Assembly (NCBI GenBank): GCA_030636065.1
Contig: DAOVXR010000038.1
Coordinates: forward strand, 1-9,617
Direction of reading: 5' to 3'
DNA from: Sedimentisphaerales bacterium
GTDB taxonomy: Bacteria; Planctomycetota; Phycisphaerae; Sedimentisphaerales; SM23-30
DNA length: 9,617 bases
The notes beneath the pieces are model-generated. The model saw only the letters and a list, made by a program, of their open reading frames with translations. It had not been told where the DNA came from and ran no database searches. Below are positions 1-6,900 of this stretch, piece by piece (position 1 is the first letter of the stretch; each line of letters opens with the position of its first letter). The position numbers were made by a program, and so were the translations under genes.

Positions 1-1
1 A

Positions 2-484
2 AATCGCACGACACACTCGCCGGGATTCTGGTGCCGAGGCAACGGATGGGTTATAACGGCAATGACTGAATCACTCAAAGCCATTCCCCCGGACCAACCA
101 GGACGGGAAAAATTGATGGGTCTTTACCAGGATTTTGCCAAGGCTATATTGAAAGAACAGGCGCCGTCAGGACGATGGCACCAGTTGTTAACACGCCACG
201 ATTCTTATCAGGAAACCTCCGGAACGGCAATGTTTATCTATTCGTTCATCGAGGGTTATAAAAACGGCTGGCTGGGACAAGAATATAAAGAAGCCGCACT
301 CAAAGGTTTCGAAGGGTTAAAACAGAAAATCGACCGAGAAGGCAATATTTACGATACCTGTATGGGTTGTGGTACGCAAAATACGCTCAGGGACTATTAC
401 AAACGTGAAAAACGCACCAATGAGCAGCATGCGATAGGCCCTGTCATCCTGGCCGCCTGTGCTGTCAGCTCTTTGGACAAATAA
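2..484 (+). CDS. GH88/GH105-family unsaturated glycuronyl (rhamnogalacturonyl) hydrolase, C-terminal part, 5' end outside window
   Basis: The reading frame is open from the first complete codon at position 2, so the Met at 62 is internal; 160 residues are visible. Family assignment rests on F-W-C-R-G-N-G-W-V at fragment residues 9-17, matching the W-G-R-G-N-G-W substrate-site motif of YteR-like enzymes, then SGRWHQLL and YQETSGTAMFIYSF, and a late YYKREKRTNEQHAIGPVILAA segment typical of the end of this (alpha/alpha)6-barrel family. Known members hydrate and release unsaturated uronic acids from oligosaccharides made by polysaccharide lyases. I favour GH105 over GH88 from motif wording only. 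The catalytic Asp of the first half is outside the window. One oddity is Cys where the motif usually has Gly (WCRGNGW); another Cys pair lies in TCMGCG near the end. The protein ends at a TAA about 200 bases before the next gene, so it is probably last in an operon to the left. Confidence 0.88.
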   Translation, partial: NRTTHSPGFWCRGNGWVITAMTESLKAIPPDQPGREKLMGLYQDFAKAILKEQAPSGRWHQLLTRHDSYQETSGTAMFIYSFIEGYKNGWLGQEYKEAALKGFEGLKQKIDREGNIYDTCMGCGTQNTLRDYYKREKRTNEQHAIGPVILAACAVSSLDK

Positions 485-606
485 TTATCCCATCGGGGTA
501 TTATTTATTTGGCGTCCCAGGCAAAGTTATAACTGTTATAATCCATACAATAGTTTTTTTGCTGAAACAGCATGGTCCGATAAGATGGCGATTTCTTTCA
601 AATTAT

Positions 607-635
607 TTGCATAGCGATATTTTTGATGTTACACT
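607..635 (+). promoter_or_regulatory. weak sigma70-like promoter candidate for the small membrane protein
   Basis: TTGCAT (607-612) lies 17 bases before TACACT (630-635). The match to consensus is 3/6 and 4/6, but the spacing is ideal, and a start would fall about 40 bases before the ATG at 684. No better pair was found in the 199-base gap after the hydrolase gene. This is a pattern match only. Confidence 0.2.
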
Positions 636-683
636 TATAGCAAGGGTAGCCTTCCAGGGACGGCTGCTCAATGTGAGGTAGCT

Positions 684-926
684 ATGAGAGGAACAATAAG
701 AGGGGCGATTTTGCGAATGCTCCTGGCATTTTTTGCCGGGGCTGTTACGATGCTGTTTATTCTGGCTCCGGGTCAGGTTCGGTTTGAGGACCTGCTCGAC
801 CAGGAAAAACGCGAGAAGGTGGTCGATTTCAATTTGGCCGCCGACAACGTCGAGAAAGTGAGCGACCTGACGGTCTTTTATGCCCACTGCGCCCGGCGAT
901 ATATCAGGGACAAATTCCCGCCGTAG
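684..926 (+). CDS. small single-pass membrane protein of unknown function (80 aa)
   Basis: I do not recognise a family. The ATG at 684 is preceded by GAGG (675-678) with a 5-base gap, a good ribosome binding site, which is why I prefer this frame to the overlapping open frame on the other strand. Residues 1-11 are basic (R2, R6, R11), residues about 12-28 are a hydrophobic helix (MLLAFFAGAVTMLFILA), and the remaining ~50 residues are polar and mixed-charge (EDLLDQEKREKVVDFNLAADNVEKV), probably helical, ending in YIRDKFPP. The positive-inside rule suggests a cytoplasmic N-terminus and a C-terminal part outside; an uncleaved anchor seems likelier than a cleaved signal peptide. It stands alone, about 200 bases after the hydrolase and before a repeat-rich spacer, with a hairpin a few bases after its TAG stop. 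It could still be a chance frame. Confidence 0.55.
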   Translation: MRGTIRGAILRMLLAFFAGAVTMLFILAPGQVRFEDLLDQEKREKVVDFNLAADNVEKVSDLTVFYAHCARRYIRDKFPP

Positions 927-934
927 TTAAGTAG

Positions 935-952
935 GGTGCGATGTATCGCACC
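935..952 (+). terminator. perfect hairpin after the small membrane protein gene
   Basis: GGTGCGAT-GT-ATCGCACC is a perfect 8-bp inverted repeat beginning 8 bases after the TAG stop of the upstream gene. No T-run follows, so it is not a standard intrinsic terminator. It is also one of four GTAGGGT-headed motifs in the window (GTAGGGT at 931-937), so it may be a dispersed repeat used secondarily as a transcript end. Confidence 0.4.
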
Positions 953-1051
953 ATTGGAAGTGTAATAATGTAATTGCGTCGCCGGGGTGCCACCTTTCTG
1001 TATTTCAGAGAGGTGCTCTTTAACCGATTTTTCATCGTTCGTCATTTCTTT

Positions 1052-1116
1052 TTCTTTATTCAATATTTCTTTGATTCGACGTTGAGCGTTGGGCGTTGAA
1101 TGTTGGACGTTCAACT
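1052..1116 (-). repeat. dispersed heptamer-based repeat, copy A (exact 65-bp inverted match to 9393-9457)
   Basis: Positions 1052-1116 are the exact reverse complement of 9393-9457, 65 of 65 bases by direct comparison. Inside it, 1074-1115 is a degenerate tandem array with a 7-base period: ATTCGAC, GTTGAGC, GTTGGGC, GTTGAAT, GTTGGAC, GTTCAAC. On the minus strand the units read NNYCAAC. The remaining 22 bases (1052-1073) are an AT-rich non-heptamer arm. Beyond the exact core, both copies continue into related purine-rich sequence containing CTCAC/CACAACT words. The element has no coding capacity of its own. Confidence 0.9.
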
Positions 1117-1147
1117 TCTTCTCTTCACTCTTTCTCACAACTCCCCC

Positions 1148-1176
1148 TTGACACCTTTGCCAAAACAGGTTAGGCT
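1148..1176 (+). promoter_or_regulatory. sigma70-like promoter candidate for the TetR gene
   Basis: A perfect TTGACA (1148-1153) is followed at exactly 17 bases by TAGGCT (1171-1176), which keeps the important TA...T positions of the -10 box. Transcription would start near 1183, placing the perfect palindrome at 1191-1207 just inside the transcript start, where a repressor would block elongation or clearance. It lies directly next to the pyrimidine-rich edge of repeat copy A. Confidence 0.42.
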
Positions 1177-1182
1177 CACAGT

Positions 1183-1214
1183 CTTGTAGGGTGGGGTCTT
1201 ACCCCACGCTGTTT
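1183..1214 (+). repeat. GTAGGGT palindrome upstream of TetR gene (possible operator or dispersed palindromic repeat)
   Basis: The core GTGGGGT-CTT-ACCCCAC (1191-1207) is a perfect 7-bp inverted repeat with a 3-base centre, headed by CTTGTAGG and followed by GCTGTTTT. It sits 24 bases before the TetR start codon, just after the promoter candidate. Size, symmetry and place fit a TetR-type operator. A related but less symmetric copy at 3733-3766 lies upstream of the giant gene and further GTAGGGT heads occur at 931 and, on the minus strand, 9539-9545. A dispersed short palindromic repeat is therefore the competing explanation. RNA from it would form a hairpin in the leader. Confidence 0.5.
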
Positions 1215-1230
1215 TCCGGAGTTTTACGAC

Positions 1231-1830
1231 ATGGCCAAGGGTACTCGAGGCAAAAGAACACGTTCCGATATTTTACAGACCGCGTCCCGTCTTTTTGCGC
1301 TGAACGGCTATTTTCATACCAGCACCAGCGATATACTCGAATCCGTATCGATCAGCAAAGGGGCGTTCTATCACCATTTCAAAAGTAAAGAAGATTTGGC
1401 GCTTGCCATCCTTGAGCAACTGCGCCGTGATTTTCAGGAACTACTTATCGAGCCGGTCGGGAGAGTTGAGCCTGAAAAACGGCCCGGCGAAATGCTCGAT
1501 CGCATAGTAGCGTTGAATCAGTCTGGTCAATGGTTTAATTGCCTGCTGATTGCCCGGCTTGTCCAGGAAATGAGCCAGCAGGAAGGGGAGTTGGCCGGCC
1601 AGGTTGTCGAGACAGTAAATTGGCTGATCGGGTTCTGGCGGGAAATCATTTCCGACGCCCAAACCGCCGGGTCGATATCCCGGAGCCTGGACCCGCGAAT
1701 TATGGCTGAATTAATATTTGCCGCATGGACCGGCGCTATTATCTGTAACGAACTGGACGATGGAATTATCCATCTGGAACACCTCCGCGAATTCGCCCGG
1801 ACATTACTGTATGCTCGTAACGGTAGTTAA
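1231..1830 (+). CDS. TetR/AcrR-family transcriptional regulator
   Basis: Cytoplasmic DNA-binding repressor-type protein, 199 residues, the normal length for the family. The N-terminal helix-turn-helix spans about residues 12-58: a helix RSDILQTASRLFALNGY, then TSTSDILESVSISKGAFYHHFKSKEDL, where GAFYHHFKSKE is the hallmark of the recognition helix and following turn. Residues about 75-195 form the helical ligand/dimer domain; GQWFNCLLIARLVQEMS resembles the C-terminal domains in which a conserved GCL-x-N segment starts the ligand region. The inducer cannot be read from sequence. GGAG (1218-1221) lies 9 bases before the ATG. The gene converges on the PQQ-like lipoprotein gene, the two stop codons sharing TTAA at 1827-1830, so the likely controlled gene is not evident from adjacency. 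Autoregulation is plausible through the palindrome at 1191-1207. Confidence 0.9.
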   Translation: MAKGTRGKRTRSDILQTASRLFALNGYFHTSTSDILESVSISKGAFYHHFKSKEDLALAILEQLRRDFQELLIEPVGRVEPEKRPGEMLDRIVALNQSGQWFNCLLIARLVQEMSQQEGELAGQVVETVNWLIGFWREIISDAQTAGSISRSLDPRIMAELIFAAWTGAIICNELDDGIIHLEHLREFARTLLYARNGS

Positions 1831-2990
1831 AGTGCCTTTGGTCGCAGCGACAGAATTGTTCCCTCTTTATCGGCCAAAAAGATCAGAGTGTCTTCATTGT
1901 TACGGACATAAAGGTTCATATCGGGCACATAAAATGATATAATTCGTTTGCCCGTGTCGTTATTCATCAGTGTCAGTTCTTTATTCAGTGTCATTGCGTA
2001 ACTGATCGAGCCGTTTTCAGCCAGCATACAATATCCGCTCGGCAGTTCCCACCTGACGGCGCCCTGGTCTGTACTTGGCCGGCGATCCATACACAACAAA
2101 GAAGACCGTTCCACCCCTTGATAGGCGAATCTCTCGGTCAGTACGGGAAGCTCCACCAAGGCCCCGCCGGCGAGATATTTCCACATCGGTTTGCCCGATT
2201 TAGCCCGAAAGCAATACAATGCTGTGTCTGTACTGGGCAGAAAGCATTGGCCGTTGTCGATGACGACCCCACACACATCACCGTTAGTGCCCCCTTGCCA
2301 GACCTTTTCACGTTTGTCCGTGCGGGAAACATAAAGAGTCCCGTTTTTACAGGCAAAATAAACATTACCCTGATGGACAGCGATTCTGCCCACCGGCTCA
2401 TCCGGCTGAACGCTGTGCCACAAAGTTACCCCGTCTTCACGACGTAGAGAATAGAAACGCCTATTGTTGCTGCCCACGAAAACACGGTCTTTAGTACGGG
2501 CCGCGGACGTTGTCGGCGAGAATTTCAATTCGACCTTATGTAAAATCCTGCCGTCCGTTTCACTTAATTCCATATATGTTTTGTCGAGGAGTACGAGCAG
2601 GCGATCCTGGTAAAATCCAACCGGTTGACAATACCCCAGTGAATCACCGAGCGACCGGGTCCATCGCAAAATCCCTTTTGCGCCGTCGAAGGCGTACAGT
2701 TTGTTACCATTGTCCATCAGGTACAACTGTCCGTTGTGATAGAAAATTCGTTCGATCTGTCGGCCTCTGACCATAGCCAGTTTTGGCACCAGCCAGTTGA
2801 CACGCAAATTTGCCTCATCGAGCATTTTCAGCGGAATACCTGCTATTCGCGTGGCTTCATTGGCTGCCGGAGCTACGCCGGGCGATTTTACTTCCGTCCA
2901 GGACTGACAACCCGCGCAAGCGAGCGATAGCAAAACGCAAAGTCCGGTCAGACGTTTTGCCCGATGTTGCAAACCGTGGAAATTGTTCAC
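1827..2990 (-). CDS. PQQ-like beta-propeller lipoprotein (BamB-like fold)
   Basis: The start is GTG at 2990-2988, chosen because GAGGAG (3002-2997) lies 6 bases upstream. The 387-residue product begins with a basic, then hydrophobic signal (RAKRLTGLCVLLSLACAGC) whose Cys28 after Ala-Gly is the likely lipidated residue; Cys25 is an alternative. Residues about 60-380 contain repeating blade motifs of the PQQ/WD-like type: GQLYLMDNGNKLYAFDGAKGILRW, DRVFVGSNNRRFYSLRREDGVTLWH, GNVYFACKNGTLYVSRTDKREKVWQ and TALYCFRAKSGKPMWKY, each ending in an aromatic after a turn. Length and fold resemble BamB, but planctomycetes have many such proteins with unknown partners, so I do not assign the gene name. Expected location is the periplasmic face of a membrane. 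It may be co-transcribed with the small gene at 3165-3503, 174 bases upstream. Enzymatic PQQ dehydrogenase activity is unlikely for this short form. Confidence 0.85.
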   Translation of the reverse strand: MNNFHGLQHRAKRLTGLCVLLSLACAGCQSWTEVKSPGVAPAANEATRIAGIPLKMLDEANLRVNWLVPKLAMVRGRQIERIFYHNGQLYLMDNGNKLYAFDGAKGILRWTRSLGDSLGYCQPVGFYQDRLLVLLDKTYMELSETDGRILHKVELKFSPTTSAARTKDRVFVGSNNRRFYSLRREDGVTLWHSVQPDEPVGRIAVHQGNVYFACKNGTLYVSRTDKREKVWQGGTNGDVCGVVIDNGQCFLPSTDTALYCFRAKSGKPMWKYLAGGALVELPVLTERFAYQGVERSSLLCMDRRPSTDQGAVRWELPSGYCMLAENGSISYAMTLNKELTLMNNDTGKRIISFYVPDMNLYVRNNEDTLIFLADKEGTILSLRPKAL

Positions 2991-3164
2991 TTTTGTCTCC
3001 TCAAAATTATCTTTCTTCTTTGCTTCCTTCTGTTCAATCTATTTTTCTTTTTCTTTTCTTCTGAATTCTGAATCCTGAATCCTGAATCCTGAATCCTTCT
3101 TCGCTTTTTACCCGTTTCTTCGTGGTTAAACTATTCTTGGCTGCGGCCAAAGGCAGCGCCCTCC
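2991..3164 (-). promoter_or_regulatory. purine-rich leader of the PQQ-like lipoprotein gene
   Basis: Read on the minus strand, 3120 down to 2991 is strongly purine-rich (runs such as AGAAGAAAAGAAAAAGAAAAA), with four GGATTCA-type heptamers and the gene's GAGGAG at the end. The pyrimidine bias of the plus strand is about 3000-3120. I find no convincing promoter: TTGAAC and GATAAT occur but 20 bases apart. The leader may simply be the inter-cistronic part of a transcript starting above 3503. Confidence 0.4.
3061..3095. repeat. five tandem heptamers (CTGAATT + 4 x CTGAATC)
   Basis: Five consecutive 7-base units: CTGAATT (3061-3067), then CTGAATC at 3068, 3075, 3082 and 3089, the last ending at 3095. 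Four units are identical. On the minus strand, which is the sense strand of both neighbouring genes, each unit reads GATTCAG and the array contains repeated AGGA/GGA words. It lies in the gap between the unknown small gene and the lipoprotein gene. Confidence 0.92.
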
Positions 3165-3503
3165 CTATCCCTTCACCTGTTGGCGGGAAGGTGGTTCGAC
3201 ATAATCGGTCAGTTTGATATTGTGTTCCCGCTCGAATGCCCGCAGCTTTTCGATACGGCTCAGGTCATCACGAATGCGGTTAGCCAGTTTGAAAATATAT
3301 GGCCGTCCCTCTAACCGATTATTCAGATCGGTCAACATCTCCTGCCAACTACCTTCGTATAATTCCTTTTGGAGCAGAACCAGCATCCGCTCCTCCTCAT
3401 GCAGACCCGCGACAAACGCCTTTATTACCTCTTCCGCGGGGGCGGAATTGCCGGGTGCGTCAGGTTGGCCGTCCTGGCCGCGTCTGTCGGTTTTATCGTG
3501 CAC
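3165..3503 (-). CDS. small acidic helical protein of unknown function (112 aa)
   Basis: I do not recognise the family. The start is GTG at 3503-3501; it is the only ATG/GTG between the stop codon upstream and the charged core, and an AGGA sits 8 bases before it on the minus strand. Residues 1-24 are polar and probably disordered (HDKTDRRGQDGQPDAPGNSAP). Residues 25-100 are rich in E, R, L and K and predicted by eye to be two or three helices (EEVIKAFVAGLHEEERMLVLLQKELYEG, MLTDLNNRLEGRPYIFKLANRIRDDLSRIEKLRAFEREHNI), ending in a flexible VEPPSRQQVKG. There is no signal peptide, membrane segment or Cys, so it is presumably cytoplasmic. Codon use and clean start signals make it credible as a gene. 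It precedes the lipoprotein gene on the same strand by 174 bases. Transcription probably starts near 3555. Confidence 0.65.
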   Translation of the reverse strand: MHDKTDRRGQDGQPDAPGNSAPAEEVIKAFVAGLHEEERMLVLLQKELYEGSWQEMLTDLNNRLEGRPYIFKLANRIRDDLSRIEKLRAFEREHNIKLTDYVEPPSRQQVKG

Positions 3504-3563
3504 AGGTATATTCCTGAAAAGGCAGACGTCTCTGCAGTCTCCCGTCTCCTGATATTATAGACA

Positions 3564-3591
3564 ATAATACCAGATAACGCCCATTTTTCAA
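3564..3591 (-). promoter_or_regulatory. sigma70-like promoter candidate for the leftward gene(s)
   Basis: On the minus strand TTGAAA (3591-3586) lies 16 bases before TATTAT (3569-3564). A perfect TATAAT follows at 3559-3554 but has no good -35 at the right distance. Either would start transcription 40-50 bases before the GTG at 3503. Confidence 0.4.
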
Positions 3592-3611
3592 TAAAAAAAC
3601 TATTACATTAG

Positions 3612-3639
3612 CCCTCGGCTTTATGCCGGGGGTTTCTTT
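3612..3639 (+). terminator. intrinsic terminator, plus strand, without an obvious upstream gene
   Basis: CCCTCGGC (3612-3619) pairs with GCCGGGGG (3625-3632), 8 bp including one T-G wobble, around the loop TTTAT, followed by TTTCTTT (3633-3639). This is a good plus-strand rho-independent signature. No credible plus-strand gene lies between the TetR gene (ending 1830) and this point, so it may end antisense or small-RNA transcription. On the minus strand the nearest T-run is 12 bases after the stem, so it is weaker in that direction. Confidence 0.6.
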
Positions 3640-3732
3640 AGTAGCCCAGGCCGTACCCGCCATTTGAGATTGTTTGCGACGGGTGTCCTTGTATAATCCT
3701 CGGTAATGTGATTAAAATCATCGCGTCCCAGC

Positions 3733-3766
3733 CTTGTAGGGTAGGGCTAATTGACCCACGCGTTTT
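3733..3766 (+). repeat. degenerate copy of the CTTGTAGGGT...CCCACGC repeat
   Basis: CTTGTAGGGT-A-GGGCTAATTGACCCACGC-GTTTT matches the element at 1183-1214 (CTTGTAGGGT-G-GGG...CCCCACGC-TGTTTT) at both flanks, while the centre is diverged and less symmetric. It lies about 30 bases upstream of the first promoter candidate for the giant gene. Confidence 0.6.
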
Positions 3767-3795
3767 GCTAATTTATGGTTATAGCTAAAGTATGT

Positions 3796-3823
3796 TTGGT
3801 TTTTAAGTCGATTTCGATATAAT
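3796..3823 (+). promoter_or_regulatory. promoter candidate 1 for the giant gene
   Basis: TTGGTT (3796-3801), 16 bases, then a perfect TATAAT (3818-3823). A start near 3830 gives a leader of about 130 bases containing A-rich and T-rich runs. The weak -35 limits confidence. Confidence 0.3.
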
Positions 3824-3869
3824 GATAGTGCCGTCAAGAGTCGAAAAAAACGGACAAAAACCTGCGATT

Positions 3870-3898
3870 TTGACTTATTTTAGCACCGGATACATTAT
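3870..3898 (+). promoter_or_regulatory. promoter candidate 2 for the giant gene
   Basis: TTGACT (3870-3875, 5/6 match), 17 bases, then CATTAT (3893-3898, 4/6 match). A start near 3905 gives a leader of about 54 bases. It cannot be separated from candidate 1 by sequence alone. Confidence 0.28.
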
Positions 3899-3958
3899 TT
3901 TTGACGCTGGTGTTTATAAAAAAACCGTACACACCGGCTGCAATGGGAGTATCGACCT

Positions 3959-6900
3959 ATGAAGTTCACCTTCCTGAAAAAATACCCGTTTCAAAAACTT
4001 TGGAGGAGGGACATACCCCTTTTTTCTCCAAAATCGACTGATTTGACAGAAAAACTAACTGTTGAGTACCTGGAAAATCGACTGTTGCTGTCTGTGCTGG
4101 ACTTTGCCGACGAGATTATCGATGAGCAGGAGCCTAACGACATCGATCCGGGCCAGCACCTGGATTTCGAGGATGACATACTTGCCCTCGGAGTCAGAGG
4201 CGATCTTTCGGACGGTGAGGATATAGATACTTACAATTTCACAGCCGGCCAGGACGGTAAGATCGATTTAATGATGGAGATCACCGAAGGCGGCGACCAG
4301 GAGATTACAGCCCTGACGGCGGCCGGCGAAGACGCGGTCTGTTTTATAGCGAATGACAGTCTCTGGCGGAAAAATATGACTGAAGAAGACGATTCCGTGG
4401 AGATGCTGGCTTCACGAAAGGATATTGCACTCGCTGCCGGGCTGACCACCGGTGAAGTTATTTTGACCGATTTGGCGATAACGCCGCAAGGCGATATATT
4501 GGTTACACTCTCCGGAAGAGGCGATGTCTTTTCGATTGATGCTTCCGACGGGGCGATTACGCAAATACTTACCTCCGACGATATTATCGACATAACGGGT
4601 ATGTCGGTGGACCTGGTCTCGATTGCCGTTGCCGGCGACGGGGAGATATATATTGCCGACAACCACAGCGGCTCGATTCTGCAGGTTTCCGAAGAACCGG
4701 AGGACGTGTATTCGGTGGCGTATTATGCCTCGGCTAACCAGCTTTACCTGTACGACCCTGATGACCCGGATTTCGACCCCGAAGAACCCTTAAACAACTT
4801 ACAGCAGGAACTGTTTGACGATATTTTTCATGGATATACCACATCGCAAAGGACGGTTATCGCTGAGCCGGATGAGGAATTCGAATATAGTCCCAACGCC
4901 CTTATCCAGGGGACGGGAGTTTATGGCGAAGACGGCTATGATGTATATTATACCTGCCAGTTGGGACAGACCGTCGATGGTATGGGTGGGACCACCGACA
5001 TCTCCGACGGAACCATAAATCAGGTCAGGATTAACCGTAACGACTCTGACGATGTATCCTTCACTACTTTTTTCGATCCGCTGACCAGCGATGTTACCTT
5101 TGCCGGCGAAGCAATGGAACCGATACAACTGAACCCCTCGGCCCTGGCTCTCGATACCGATGGAGCGTTCGGTGGTATGATGTTTCTCGGTACCTTCGGG
5201 CCTTCTATGGGCGACGACCAGGACGGCAGAATCTTTACCGTCGATGAATACGGCGACCTTACCGAATTTGAAATAACCGAGTTCAACGACCCGATCAATG
5301 GCGAGACATTTACCGGCTTTTTTGACATTACCGATATGGCGTTCAACTACGGCGGCGCGTTTGGCAGTTACCTCTACGTCATCAGCGAAAATGTTGACCA
5401 GAACGGTGCAGCGGAAGGGGGATTCGAGTCGGACATCTGGCGTGTCAGCCCCGATGGGGTGGCCGAACTGTTCGCTGCTGATGTCGCCAACGGCGTGATA
5501 ACCCTGGCGTTCAGTACCGGGGCCAACCTGCAATATGGAGGCGATCTGTTTGTCGGCACCTTCGTTGACGACGGGGAAATCCATCGCATTACCAGCACCG
5601 GTGAAACGTCTTTGTTTTTCACATTCAGTACCCTCGGCGGTAGTGTAGCTCTTTGCGACATGGCTTTTGCTCCTTATCAGGGGGTTTTGGAATCTCATCT
5701 CGAAGGGACCATGGTTTTAACACTCAAATCCGGGAACGTTGCCTACCTGATGCAACTGGACCCCAATCCGGAACCTTATGAAATCCCCAATTGCTGGGCT
5801 CAACAATTGAATGCCGGTGATGTTTCCAGCGGCGACATCATCTTTAACAGCGATGGCAACCTGATCATCTCTCAGGGTGGTGATGCTCAGGGCGGTGATG
5901 AAGATATTACCCAACTGCATTATGAAACCCTGTTCGATTACACACTCGAAGACCTCCGGATTCGGCCGGTTGTCGCCGCGGTCGAGGTGGAAGGGTCCGA
6001 CCCTGTAGAATTCGAAGATCAGATAGTCGCTTATACTCCTTATGTACTTTTATCGGTTGCCGATCAACCGCGGATCATCGGTCTGGGCGAGGCGCAACAG
6101 GCGGACGATGTTCACACTGAGGTCAGCGTAGGCCATCTCGACGTGGGCGAACTTCCGGAAGACGGCAGTAAAGACATCGCCTTTACCTTCGATAACAATG
6201 GTGATGTCGATGACTATGGTAACATCAATAACTGTGGTGATATTTATATTTACATACAGAATTACGATTATCTGCTAAGGGCTTCCCGTACTGATGATGT
6301 GGCTCCGGATGAGGACAATCCGCAGGTGGAAGGTGAGTTTGTTAATTTTTCGTACTCCCTGTCCGGTATCGACATTGATGAAGATACGGAACTTACGGAT
6401 GCTCATATTTCTCATTTGGCGTGGGCTTCGGATGGGGCGCTGTTTGCGGTGGGCCGCAACGGCATCGAGTTGGATGAGGACGGCGAATTACCCAGCCATA
6501 TCGCGGATGATATTATTCTGAAGTTGGGTAATACGATTGGCAATAGCTATGTGCCCGAATCACTGGTTCAGGTACAGGAGCTTACGTCTTTGCAGGTCGC
6601 GGTCAACGGCCCTCCGAACGTCAGTCATATTTTCGATGTATATCCCGGCATCCCACTGGACATTTCGAGCGATCAGGAAGGGTTGGATTGGGACATAATT
6701 CCCGGCGAAACTTATACGATCAGTATTTCCTCGCAGACGCCTCTCTATACGGCCACGGAATATGAACTTATGGTCTCGCTCGGTGGCCAACTACAGCAGA
6801 CAATCACCATAGACAGTGATACCGGCACCACTACCCTGACGAATATCCATAGCGAGAATATGCAGGTTACTTATACCGGGCCGGGCCAGGCCGTTCTGAC

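Larger units (their letters stand above)
927..1230. other. repeat-rich intergenic region upstream of the TetR gene
   Basis: Between the small membrane protein and the TetR gene I see, in order: the GTAGGGT hairpin (931-952); about 100 bases with no recognised feature; the 65-bp dispersed repeat copy A (1052-1116); a pyrimidine-rich run on the plus strand (1117-1147); a promoter candidate (1148-1176); and a GTAGGGT palindrome (1183-1214). An 86-codon minus-strand frame runs through 878-1138, but its conserved-looking portion is exactly the DNA repeat, so I do not call it a gene. Confidence 0.7.
3504..3958. other. divergent intergenic region between the unknown small gene and the giant surface-protein gene
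   Basis: This 455-base spacer holds the leftward promoter candidate (3564-3591), the orphan terminator (3612-3639), a degenerate GTAGGGT repeat (3733-3766) and at least two rightward promoter candidates (3796-3823 and 3870-3898). A further weak pair, TTGTTT-N16-TATAAT, lies at 3670-3697. I find no credible coding frame inside it. Confidence 0.6.

Noticed and set aside
62..484. Separate 140-residue protein starting at the Met at 62
   Set aside because: The frame is open to the window edge and the WCRGNGW family motif lies before this Met, so it is internal to the hydrolase.
556..572. T-run plus TGCTG-AAA-CAGCA hairpin as a terminator of the hydrolase gene
   Set aside because: On the plus strand the T-run precedes the stem, and on the minus strand A residues follow it, so neither direction gives an intrinsic terminator.
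603..887. 94-codon minus-strand frame
   Set aside because: It is antisense to the 80-residue membrane protein, has no ribosome site I can see, and its composition is not protein-like.
878..1138. 86-codon minus-strand frame
   Set aside because: Its recognisable part is the dispersed DNA repeat; the rest crosses a hairpin and has no family resemblance.
2997..3045. Promoter TTGAAC...GATAAT for the lipoprotein gene
   Set aside because: The hexamers are 20 bases apart on the minus strand, outside the usable range, in a purine tract where such matches are expected by chance.
3061..3095. CRISPR array
   Set aside because: The units are directly abutting heptamers without spacers and there are no cas genes.
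3214..3560. Overlapping plus-strand frames opposite the small unknown gene
   Set aside because: Ser/Arg/Leu-rich antisense shadows without start signals, although the orphan plus-strand terminator at 3612-3639 keeps an antisense RNA possible.
4799..5698. 299-codon minus-strand frame inside the giant gene
   Set aside because: Shadow of the giant coding region, arising from its codon bias; no start signal or domain recognised.
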